The notes under the pieces are model-generated. The model did no database searches and was not told the DNA's origin. It saw nothing but the letters and a program-made list of their open reading frames with translations. A stretch of DNA of 64,000 bases from the NCBI GenBank assembly GCA_900550055.1, contig URQU01000001.1:1-64000 (forward strand), given 5' to 3'. The translations under genes were made by a program, and so were the position numbers. Source of the DNA: an uncultured Coriobacteriaceae bacterium. GTDB taxonomy: Bacteria; Actinomycetota; Coriobacteriia; Coriobacteriales; Eggerthellaceae. This document shows positions 47,470 through 54,797 of this stretch, piece after piece; the stretch's first letter is position 1; each line of letters opens with the position of its first letter.

Positions 47470-48009
47470 ATGGCAGAAGAAGAGAACGTGGAAATGACCG
47501 CAGAAGAGGCTCAAGACGCCCAGGTCGAAGAAGACGGCATCAGCGACGAGGATCTCGATCGCATCGCGGATACCGCAATTGCAACCATCCAGGATATCTT
47601 GAAGCACTTCGACGTCGGCGAGGTTACCATCGACGAGTATGAAGGCGACGAAGGCGAGCTTATCCTCGACATCACCGGTGACGACCTGGCTGTTCTCATC
47701 GGCCGTCACGGTAAGACCCTTGATGCGTTGCAGTTCCTGGTTTCGGCTATCACTGTCCGCACCATGGGCTTCCGTTACCCCGTTATCGTTGACGTCGAGG
47801 GCTATAAGAATCGTCAACGAGAGAAGCTTGAGTCTATCGCCCGCAACGCTGCTGCAAAGGCTTCCAAGCAGCACCGCAGTGTGAAGCTTCGTCCTATGAC
47901 CCCGTATGAGCGACGCATCGTGCATATCGCGCTTCGTGACGATGAGCGTGTTGAGACGGCATCCGAGGGCGAGGGTTCCGCTCGTCACGTTGTTGTCGTT
48001 CCTCTCTAG
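47470..48009 (+). CDS. Jag/KhpB-type RNA-binding protein (KH-R3H)
   Basis: 179 aa from ATG 47470 (AAGGAG upstream); longer open frame through the parS is not used. An acidic N-terminus of about 40 residues replaces the classic Jag_N domain. KH domain with GDDLAVLIGRHGKTLDALQFL, then R3H domain 'RPMTPYERRIVHIALRD'. Together with KhpA such proteins bind mRNAs and influence cell elongation. Follows yidC as in most Gram-positives. Confidence 0.92.
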   Translation: MAEEENVEMTAEEAQDAQVEEDGISDEDLDRIADTAIATIQDILKHFDVGEVTIDEYEGDEGELILDITGDDLAVLIGRHGKTLDALQFLVSAITVRTMGFRYPVIVDVEGYKNRQREKLESIARNAAAKASKQHRSVKLRPMTPYERRIVHIALRDDERVETASEGEGSARHVVVVPL

Positions 48010-48054
48010 GCAGTTGCTTCTGCTCAGCCTCTTGCCGGTATCGCAAGAACCTAC

Positions 48055-48090
48055 AAGGCCGCATCTTAGGATGCGGCCTCTTTGTTTTTC
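48055..48090 (+). terminator. Terminator of the rpmH-jag operon
   Basis: AAGGCCGCATC pairs with GATGCGGCCT around TTAG and is followed by CTTTGTTTTT. Confidence 0.9.
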
Positions 48091-48140
48091 AAGGGGTTCA
48101 TATGCTTGGTGGCCGATATGTCGCGTTAAGGGCTAAAGTA

Positions 48141-48156
48141 TGTTTCACGTGAAACA
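48141..48156. other. parS site 7
   Basis: Exact TGTTTCACGTGAAACA, 21 bases before the rsmG start, between the jag terminator and the rsmG ribosome site, so it may lie in the rsmG leader or promoter. Confidence 0.93.
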
Positions 48157-48177
48157 ACAGGACAGAAGGAATGGCTC

Positions 48178-48819
48178 ATGCACGAGGATTTGTTCAAGCG
48201 ACATTTGGAGTTGGTTATCGAGGCCAACAAGACCACGAACATCACGCGTATCTCTTCATGGGAGGACGGCATGGTGCTTCATGTGCAGGATTCCCTGCTT
48301 GGTCTGGATGCTTTGAACGCTTGCCCAGAAGGCCGCTATGCCGATATCGGAACGGGCGCGGGCTATCCTGGCATCCCGCTTGCCATTGAAACCGGTAGGC
48401 CTACGTTGCTGGTTGACTCCGTTCAGAAAAAGGTTCAAATCCTTGATGGCTTCATTGAAGAACTGGGCCTTGAGAATGTTTCCACGTATGCTGGTCGTAT
48501 TGAAGACCTCGGTCGCGAGCAGGCTGGGCAGTTCGCTGCAATCAGTGCTCGCGCGCTATCGAAGCTGTCTATTTTGCTGGAGCTCTCTTCCCCGTTGTTG
48601 AAGATGGGTGGCCGGCTCATCTGCTTCAAGGCCCTTGTCGAACAAGATGAGCTCGATCATGCCCGCGTTGTCGGCAAGCAGGTTGGCATGGAATTGGTGG
48701 ATGATCAGACCTATGAGCTCGATGGCTACTCCCGTAGGATCCTGTGTTACGAGAAGGTGGCCAAGCCGAAGCTTAAGCTGCCCCGCAGAACCGGTCTGGC
48801 TCAGAAAAAGCCTTTGTAG
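48178..48819 (+). CDS. rsmG: 16S rRNA (guanine-N7)-methyltransferase RsmG
   Basis: 213 aa. SAM-binding motif ADIGTGAGYPGIPLAI at about 59-75, 'NKTTNITRI' and 'HVQDSLLGLDAL' upstream as in all RsmG, 'ISARALSKLSILLEL' later. Methylates G527 of 16S rRNA; loss gives low-level streptomycin resistance in other species. AAGGA precedes ATG 48178. Confidence 0.95.
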   Translation: MHEDLFKRHLELVIEANKTTNITRISSWEDGMVLHVQDSLLGLDALNACPEGRYADIGTGAGYPGIPLAIETGRPTLLVDSVQKKVQILDGFIEELGLENVSTYAGRIEDLGREQAGQFAAISARALSKLSILLELSSPLLKMGGRLICFKALVEQDELDHARVVGKQVGMELVDDQTYELDGYSRRILCYEKVAKPKLKLPRRTGLAQKKPL

Positions 48820-48826
48820 TTACGTT

Positions 48827-48860
48827 AGCCGTTCCCGATATTGTAGGGGCGGCTTTTTTC
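48827..48860 (+). terminator. Terminator of rsmG
   Basis: AGCCG pairs with CGGCT (with inner CCC/GGG) and is followed by TTTTTTC. Confidence 0.7.
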
Positions 48861-48937
48861 TTATTGAGGTTTCGTTGATTTCCGTTCAAAAGTCCCCATT
48901 GTGGGTTGGGGTTTTATACGCGTGAAACGAAACACGG

Positions 48938-48943
48938 TATACT
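48938..48943 (+). promoter_or_regulatory. -10 element of parAB
   Basis: TATACT 30 bases before the parA start; no good -35 at standard spacing. The leader contains AAACCATGAAAGGG, identical to 14 bases in the rpmH leader. Confidence 0.5.
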
Positions 48944-48972
48944 AGCTTCTGAAACCATGAAAGGGGGTTCCT

Positions 48973-49974
48973 GTGGGATTTTTCGACGGCCTCAGGAAAG
49001 ATAAAAAACAAGCTGAGCCGGTTCAGCAGGAACAACGCGTACAGGAAGATACCGTTGAGGATGAGATAGCTATCGAGCACATCGAAGTGGTCGAGCGCGA
49101 CCCTCATAGCTCTACTGTGCCCGAGCCGCAGCCTGTTGAATCTCGCCCCGAGATCGAGCCTGCGCCCATCCGCTCTTACCGCGATAAGAAACCGGTAAAG
49201 CATGTGGTCGGTCAGACGAAGATCATGGCGATCATCAACCAGAAGGGCGGCGTAGGCAAGTCCACTACCGCAATCAACCTTTCCGCTGCTCTTGGCGAGC
49301 TGGGTAAACAGGTCCTTCTTGTAGACCTTGATCCTCAGGGCAATTCTTCAAGCGGCTTGGGAGTTGAGAAGAGCCAGGTGCAGAATTGCATCTACGATGT
49401 GCTGCTCAACGATGTTCCCGTTGAGGAAGTCATCATCCCTGATGTGTGCGAGGGATTGGATCTTGTTCCGGCGACCATCAACCTTGCCGGTGCGGAGGTT
49501 GAGTTGGTTTCCGAGATGGCGCGCGAAAACCGCCTTAAGGATGCCATCGGAGCTCTTCGAGGTAAATACGACTACATCTTCATTGATTGTCCCCCTTCCC
49601 TGGGTCTGCTGACGGTTAACGCCCTTGTTGCCGCCGATAAGCTGCTTATCCCCATCCAATGTGAGTTCTACGCATTGGAAGGTGTGACAAAACTCCTTGA
49701 TTCAATGAAACGTGTCAAAACCCGTTTGAATCCTACGTTGGATATCTATGGCGTGCTCATGACCATGTACGACGGTCGAACCACGTTGTCGCGCCAGGTG
49801 GTCGAGGAGGTGCGCAGCTATTTCGGGCGATTGGTGTTTGAAACGCTGATTCCCCGTACCGTAAAGCTTTCCGAGGCTCCTAGCTTCGGTCAACCGATAA
49901 CCCTGTATGACCCTTCGGGTAAAGGCGCCCAGTCGTACATGAGTCTTGCTAAGGAAGTGATTGCCCGTGGCTAG
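48973..49974 (+). CDS. parA: Chromosome partitioning ATPase ParA (Soj)
   Basis: 333 aa, GTG start at 48973 behind AAGGGGG. An unusual N-terminal extension of about 82 residues begins MGFFDGLRKDKK, possibly a short amphipathic helix, and continues acidic and disordered. The ParA/MinD core then starts (IMAIINQKGGVGKSTTAINLSAALG: deviant Walker A), with 'LLVDLDPQGNSSSGLG' and 'YIFIDCPPSLGLLTVNAL'. ATP-dependent DNA binder that moves ParB-parS complexes to segregate origins. Confidence 0.95.
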   Translation: MGFFDGLRKDKKQAEPVQQEQRVQEDTVEDEIAIEHIEVVERDPHSSTVPEPQPVESRPEIEPAPIRSYRDKKPVKHVVGQTKIMAIINQKGGVGKSTTAINLSAALGELGKQVLLVDLDPQGNSSSGLGVEKSQVQNCIYDVLLNDVPVEEVIIPDVCEGLDLVPATINLAGAEVELVSEMARENRLKDAIGALRGKYDYIFIDCPPSLGLLTVNALVAADKLLIPIQCEFYALEGVTKLLDSMKRVKTRLNPTLDIYGVLMTMYDGRTTLSRQVVEEVRSYFGRLVFETLIPRTVKLSEAPSFGQPITLYDPSGKGAQSYMSLAKEVIARG

Positions 49975-51139
49975 GAATGGTCGTGGTGGTCTTGGTCGTG
50001 GCCTGAATTCGTTGCTGGGCGGCGCTTATGAGGAAGCTATTCCTCAGGAGGAGCCGCAACGTGTGCGCGTGGATGCTGACGAAGCGCAGCAGCCTCGGCC
50101 GAAGCCTCAGCCCGAGCGCGAGGTGATTCGCGAAACCGTTCCCGCTCAAAAGTCGCCCGAACCCGGGACGGCACGTGAATCGGTTCCTTCTTCCTATGAA
50201 GAGCAGGAGCCGGAATCTATTGTCGAGAATGGTGTTGAGGTTACCATCAAGGGAGTTGCTCAGCGTGCTGCGCGTCCTGCTGTGCAGGAAGTGGTGGAAC
50301 GCGCTGCTGCGCCTGCCGCTGCCGCGCAGCTTGACGATGCTCAACCTCGTGAAGTCAACGAAGTCGACATCAACGCCATTGCTCCTAACCCGGACCAGCC
50401 TCGTACGAATTTCAAGCGCGAGGAGCTCGAGGAGCTTTCCGCTTCTATCCAGAAAGACGGGCTTTTGCAGCCGATTCTGGTGCGTCCGCTTGAGGGTGGC
50501 ATGTATCAGATCATCGCTGGCGAGCGTCGCTGGCAGGCATCGAAGCTGGCGGGTTTGCAGCAAGTGCCTATTCGAGTCAAAGAAGCAAGCGATGATAAGG
50601 CTTTGGAGCTTGCGCTTATCGAGAATATCCAGCGCTCCGACCTTAATCCCATCGAAGAGGCGTACGGCTATCGCCGTATGATGGAGCGCTTGAACATGAC
50701 GCAGGCTGAGGTTGCCCAGGCGATGTCAAAAGGCCGTTCCACGGTTGCGAACGCCTTGCGCTTGCTGGAGCTTCCCGAGGAAGCTCAGCAGCTGCTGTTC
50801 GAGGAGAAGATCACCGCCGGCCATGCACGAGCCATTCTTTCCATTCCCACGAAGGAAGGCCGCGAACGCCTGACGCGTAAGCTGGTTGAGGAAAAGCTGT
50901 CTGTTCGCGAGGCTGAGGCTTTGGCACGTTTGTTCTCCGGTAAGAAAAACGAGAATGCCAAGCCGAAGGCTCCTATGCCGAAAGAATACCGAAAGGTTGC
51001 CCGTACGCTTAAGGATGTTCTGGATACGCCGGTAAAGGTGAAGTCCGTCAACGGCAAGAACAAGATCGAGATCGAGTTCAAGGATGAAGAGGATCTCGAG
51101 CGCCTGTTCAAGGGTATTCTTGCTTCGAATCTTGCATAA
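49967..51139 (+). CDS. parB: Chromosome partitioning protein ParB (Spo0J)
   Basis: 390 aa. GTG 49967 is placed nine bases after AAGGAAG and overlaps the parA stop by eight bases; TTG 49961 is an alternative. The N-terminus (ARNGRGGLGRGLNSLLGG) is the ParA-stimulating motif. A disordered stretch of about 125 residues follows, then the CTP-binding ParB domain (PNPDQPRTNF, GERRWQASKLAGL, 'ENIQRSDLNPIEEA'), the parS-binding HTH ('TQAEVAQAMSKGRSTVANALRLL') and the C-terminal dimerisation domain. Cognate sites are the 11 parS sequences in this window. Confidence 0.96.
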   Translation: MARNGRGGLGRGLNSLLGGAYEEAIPQEEPQRVRVDADEAQQPRPKPQPEREVIRETVPAQKSPEPGTARESVPSSYEEQEPESIVENGVEVTIKGVAQRAARPAVQEVVERAAAPAAAAQLDDAQPREVNEVDINAIAPNPDQPRTNFKREELEELSASIQKDGLLQPILVRPLEGGMYQIIAGERRWQASKLAGLQQVPIRVKEASDDKALELALIENIQRSDLNPIEEAYGYRRMMERLNMTQAEVAQAMSKGRSTVANALRLLELPEEAQQLLFEEKITAGHARAILSIPTKEGRERLTRKLVEEKLSVREAEALARLFSGKKNENAKPKAPMPKEYRKVARTLKDVLDTPVKVKSVNGKNKIEIEFKDEEDLERLFKGILASNLA

Positions 51140-51165
51140 AGGGTTTTCGATATCTGACTAAAACG

Positions 51166-51195
51166 ATTGAGCCGGCATCGTCTTGTCGGCTCAAT
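51166..51195 (+). terminator. Terminator of parAB
   Basis: ATTGAGCCG pairs with CGGCTCAAT around a 12-base loop, followed by TGCTGTTTAG. It lies 26 bases past the parB stop. Confidence 0.7.
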
Positions 51196-51377
51196 TGCTG
51201 TTTAGCAGGCAGCGATTCTCGTCTTTCGACTTTAGCTCCGTGGGTGCTAGGTGTATGCCGATTGCCGGTCTGAGGACTTATGGTCGTCTCGGTTGCTTCG
51301 GCTTGGAAGCTTGCGTCATAGCGGAGATGAGAGTTTCTGGCAGTCGCTGCATCGAATAGGCGCATTCGTGAACGAAA
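51196..51377. other. Intergenic stretch between the convergent parB and rlmN genes
   Basis: No gene, RNA or repeat recognised in these 180 bases. Confidence 0.5.
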
Positions 51378-51423
51378 AACCTCCCATTGCTTTCCTAGGT
51401 GAACTTGAAAGCAATGGGAGGTT
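51378..51423 (-). terminator. Terminator of rlmN
   Basis: A perfect 17-bp stem (AACCTCCCATTGCTTTC / its complement) with a 12-base loop; on the minus strand it ends GGTTTTTCG. It lies about 90 bases past the rlmN stop. Confidence 0.85.
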
Positions 51424-51512
51424 ACTGGGCTTTGTAGCCGTTTTGTTCTGCTCCTGCGAAGGAGCAGGCGTCAATTGATGCCGCTTGGGTCTACACCTGT
51501 TGTTCTTGCTTG

Positions 51513-52559
51513 TTACTTTCCGTTGGTGAAGGTGTTTTTCAGCTGTCCGCAGGCGCCGGCGATATCGGATCCCCTTGAATCCCGCAACGTAGTCTCTATC
51601 CCGTGGTGGCCAGCTTCAGCAATCCACTTATCGATAGTCTTGGATGAGCTTGGCTTGTATAGGGATTCCGGTATCGAGTTAATGGGAATCAGATTGATAT
51701 GGCAAAGCAAGCCTTTGCAGAAATCCAGAAGAGCGCTCAGGTCATCATCGGTATCATTCACGTTATCGATCATGATGTATTCGAATGTGACGCGGCGATT
51801 CGTTTTCTCGATATAGCGCTGCAGGCTTTGCTTGAGTTTCGGCAGAGGGAAGCCACTGGTTTTCGGCATGAGCTCGAGACGCACGTCCTGTCGAGCCGCG
51901 TGAAGGGAAACGGCAAGCGTGAACTGCTCAGGCTCTTCTGCAAAACGGTCGATTCCGGGAATGATGCCGCACGTGGAGATGCAAATGTGACGGGCTCCGA
52001 TGCCCAGGCCCTTTTCGTCATTGATGATGCGCAGCGCGCTCAATACGTTGTCGTAGTTCAGCAGCGGTTCGCCCTGCCCCATGCCAACGACATTGGTAAC
52101 GCGGCGACCCATAAGGCGCTGCACTGTGACAATCTGGTCGACGATTTCCCCTGCGGTCAGATTGCGCGTAAGGCCTTCTTTTCCCGTTGCGCAAAACGCG
52201 CACGTCATTGGGCAACCAGCCTGCGTGGAGAAGCAGACCGTAAGGCGGTCTCCGTTACGCGACGGGATAGCAACGGTTTCGACGCATACGCCATCGTGGT
52301 ACTCCAGAAGCAGCTTATGGGTGCCGTCGCTGGAGATGGCCTCTTCGAGCACATTGGGTACGAAGAGCGGATACTCCTCGGAAAGCTGAGCTCGGAGCTT
52401 TGCGGGAAGGTTGGTCATGTCGTCGTAGTTTCGAGCACCTTTACTGTAAAGCCATTCGTAAAGCTGCTTTGCGCGAAACGAGGGTTGACCGAGCTCCTTC
52501 ATAAGGGGAGTCAGGTCGCTTAGGGTGAAGTTTTTGATTGGTGTATTCATGCGGGTCAT
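51513..52559 (-). CDS. rlmN: 23S rRNA/tRNA (adenine-C2)-methyltransferase RlmN
   Basis: 348 aa (from ATG 52559) or 345 aa (from ATG 52550). Radical SAM motif CPMTCAFC, 'RNLTAGEIVDQI', 'NVVGMGQGEPLLNYDNV' and the catalytic C-terminal Cys in GSDIAGACGQLK. Methylates C2 of A2503 in 23S rRNA and of A37 in tRNAs. Start choice matters: a TATAAT directly precedes the first ATG, so if it is the -10 the message would be nearly leaderless and start at 52550. parS site 8 abuts it. Divergent from ddl. Confidence 0.94.
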   Translation of the reverse strand: MTRMNTPIKNFTLSDLTPLMKELGQPSFRAKQLYEWLYSKGARNYDDMTNLPAKLRAQLSEEYPLFVPNVLEEAISSDGTHKLLLEYHDGVCVETVAIPSRNGDRLTVCFSTQAGCPMTCAFCATGKEGLTRNLTAGEIVDQIVTVQRLMGRRVTNVVGMGQGEPLLNYDNVLSALRIINDEKGLGIGARHICISTCGIIPGIDRFAEEPEQFTLAVSLHAARQDVRLELMPKTSGFPLPKLKQSLQRYIEKTNRRVTFEYIMIDNVNDTDDDLSALLDFCKGLLCHINLIPINSIPESLYKPSSSKTIDKWIAEAGHHGIETTLRDSRGSDIAGACGQLKNTFTNGK

Positions 52560-52565
52560 TATACC

Positions 52566-52581
52566 TGTTTCACGTGAAACA
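52566..52581. other. parS site 8 between rlmN and ddl
   Basis: Exact TGTTTCACGTGAAACA. On the minus strand it is followed after two bases by TATAAT, placing it in the -35/-10 spacer of the likely rlmN promoter. Confidence 0.93.
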
Positions 52582-52668
52582 TCAGCGCTTACCTTTCATG
52601 CTGCGAAGCCTGTGTGTCGGTTTTGCTATACTGCAGCAATACGATCTCTAAAGGAGAAAGAAGGAGTC

Positions 52669-53622
52669 ATGTCTTCAAGTATCGATCCTCGTTCTTACCG
52701 TGTCGCGCTTTTATGCGGCGGTAAAAGCAACGAGCGTGAAATTTCCTTAGCATCTGGCAAGGGTGCTCGTGAAGCTTTGGAGAAGGCAGGTTTTTCCGTC
52801 ACCGATATCGATCCGGCGAATAAGGAGGATTTGAAGCGCTTGATCGAAGAGCCTTTTGATGTGGCATTCCTCTGCCTGCATGGCAAGTATGGCGAAGACG
52901 GCACGGTGCAGGGCTTGCTTGATATCGTCGGTATCCCATACACGTGCTCCGGCGTTTGGTCAAGCGCACTTGCCATGGATAAGGTGAAGGCGAAGGTCTT
53001 CTACGAGCGTGAGGGTATCCCCACTCCTCCGTCATTGACGGTTAACAAAGGCGACAAGGTTTACATCGAGCAGGTTATCTCGTCTATGGGCGAGAAGGTT
53101 GTCGTGAAGCCTGGTACCGAGGGCAGTGCCATCGGTGTATTCATCGTGGAGGGTGCCGAAGCTATCGAGGACGCGCTGCAGAAGGCGCTCGATATCGACG
53201 ACGAGGTGCTTATCGAGCGTTACATCAAGGGCCGCGAATTCACCGTTGCCGTTTTGGGAAATCATGAGCCGAAGGCAATGCCTGTCATCGAAATCGTTCC
53301 CAAGAGCGAGTTCTACGACTTCGAGTCGAAGTATGCCGTGGGCGGCTCTCAGCATATCTGCCCTGCGCGCATTCCCGATGATGTGACGAAGGTTATGCAG
53401 CGCGAGGCGGAAAACGCTCATAAGGCGCTCTCGTGCAGCGGCACTTCTCGCACCGATTTCATTCTGGAAGACAACGGTGATTGCTGGGCTTTGGAAACCA
53501 ACACCATTCCTGGTATGACCGCAACGTCGCTTCTTCCCGATGCGGCACGTGCCGCAGGTATGACGTTCCCTGAGCTGTGCACCAAGCTTATCGAGCTTGC
53601 ATTGGAGGAACCTGTGCGATAA
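52669..53622 (+). CDS. ddl: D-alanine-D-alanine ligase
   Basis: 317 aa from ATG 52669 (GAAGGAG upstream); 48 further open codons run through parS 8 and are not used. ATP-grasp fold: CGGKSNEREISLASG, LHGKYGEDGTVQGLLDIVGIPY, 'KPGTEGSAIGVF', and 'WALETNTIPGMTATSLLPDAA' with metal ligands. The active-site Tyr after the Ser of the omega loop appears as KYAVGGSQHICPA (Tyr retained), the D-Ala-D-Ala form rather than the D-lactate form. Makes the dipeptide for peptidoglycan precursors. A TATACT at 52627-52632 is a probable -10. Confidence 0.95.
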   Translation: MSSSIDPRSYRVALLCGGKSNEREISLASGKGAREALEKAGFSVTDIDPANKEDLKRLIEEPFDVAFLCLHGKYGEDGTVQGLLDIVGIPYTCSGVWSSALAMDKVKAKVFYEREGIPTPPSLTVNKGDKVYIEQVISSMGEKVVVKPGTEGSAIGVFIVEGAEAIEDALQKALDIDDEVLIERYIKGREFTVAVLGNHEPKAMPVIEIVPKSEFYDFESKYAVGGSQHICPARIPDDVTKVMQREAENAHKALSCSGTSRTDFILEDNGDCWALETNTIPGMTATSLLPDAARAAGMTFPELCTKLIELALEEPVR

Positions 53623-53675
53623 GCGGGTGCAAAAAAGGTTGGCTGATAACCAGCTAAAAAGACAAGCCATTCTAT

Positions 53676-53710
53676 GAAGACGGCCCCAGAGTTCCTCTAG
53701 GGTCGTCTTC
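53676..53710 (+). terminator. Terminator of ddl
   Basis: GAAGACGGCCC pairs with AGGGTCGTCTTC with one G-T pair, followed by TGATTTA. Confidence 0.75.
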
Positions 53711-53997
53711 TGATTTATGGTTCGGTGTTCTTAACAGGAAGGGTGGTTTGGGCTCGAATCGATCGATTCCAAGGAACGACAGCGACCCTGAAAATCGTGG
53801 GGTGTCTTGCAGCTTCGGTCATCGCACGGTGCTATCAACCCCAGCATCGATCTCAATATAGGGAAGCCTAAAAGACAAAAGATGATGCAAACAAACTTTA
53901 TGTCGTTCTAACGAACGATAAGCACAGAGTTGAGCCAATACTAAAAGCAGTCATCGAAAAGAGCCGCCGCTCACTGATGTTTAGCGAGGGGATATGG
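53711..53997. other. Intergenic region after ddl
   Basis: No gene seen in about 290 bases. A short palindrome GAATCGATCGATTC lies near 53755-53768. Nothing resembles a known small RNA. Confidence 0.5.
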
Positions 53998-54642
53998 TTA
54001 AAACAACCCGCAGCTTTTCAGTCCGAATATCGCCAATGCGACTAACGCCAACAAGAATGCCCAACTGATCAAAAAACATCCCTTGTTTCCTTCCCTGCTT
54101 TTCTGAACCATCAGGTCGGTAAAGCCGCGGGATTTCTTGAGAATGGCGGTGTGGCTGTCACCCTTGGGCATGTCGACTCGTTGCGTGGGTTGCCAGGTTC
54201 CATGGGAGTCCAAAATCGATTGCACTCCCTGGTTTTTGATGTCGATGCGCGGGCGTATTCCTTGTGAAAGCGACTTCATGGTTGTGCGCATGAACGTTTC
54301 GAAGTCCGATTGATGAGCCTTGTCGAAGCAGAACAAGGCAACTTCGCCCCAATAAAAACCTGGTTCTGGCTGATCGGTGAAAGCAACGAACGATAGGACG
54401 GCATGCATTTCCCAGCTCTTAGCGGTAAGCAGGTTGAGTTGATGGGATATCTGCTCATCAAGATAGCCTAGTACATCGCCGTAATCGTTTACGACCCATG
54501 CACGTGTTTGACCTTTCAGGGGCTTGAACTCGATTTTGAAAACATCGCCGATGATGCAATTCGATCCAAGCAGAATCGCCGCATCTTTCTTTGAAATGGT
54601 GTCGAAACGGGCATATGCGCCGTAATAGCAATCGGGCAGCAT
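53998..54642 (-). CDS. Tail-anchored hypothetical protein
   Basis: 214 aa from ATG 54642 (AGGAGA upstream). Family not recognised. A soluble alpha/beta-looking N-terminal domain (ARFDTISKKDAAILLGSNCIIGDVFKIEFKPLKGQTRAWVVNDYGDVLGYLDEQ split by loops) is followed by a basic linker and one C-terminal hydrophobic helix (about 190-208, ISWAFLLALVALAIFGL). It would sit on the cytosolic face as a tail-anchored protein. Codon use is less GC-rich than its neighbours, and it is one of only two minus-strand genes right of the origin. Confidence 0.75.
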   Translation of the reverse strand: MLPDCYYGAYARFDTISKKDAAILLGSNCIIGDVFKIEFKPLKGQTRAWVVNDYGDVLGYLDEQISHQLNLLTAKSWEMHAVLSFVAFTDQPEPGFYWGEVALFCFDKAHQSDFETFMRTTMKSLSQGIRPRIDIKNQGVQSILDSHGTWQPTQRVDMPKGDSHTAILKKSRGFTDLMVQKSREGNKGCFLISWAFLLALVALAIFGLKSCGLF

Positions 54643-54797
54643 CGGGTCTCCTATCTGAAATGAAGTGAAAAAAGCGTAACACAAACGAAGAAGCGGAATA
54701 GCCGTCATCCATCGATGCTGGCTGACTTACAATAAGAAGGTTACAAAGTGGTAGAAGCAAACATGGAATCATCCATGTGGGAGATAAGGAATATGCC

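Noticed and set aside
48911..48935. CGTGAAAC half-site upstream of parA as a parS
   Set aside because: Only one half of the palindrome is present; it could at most be a weak half-site.
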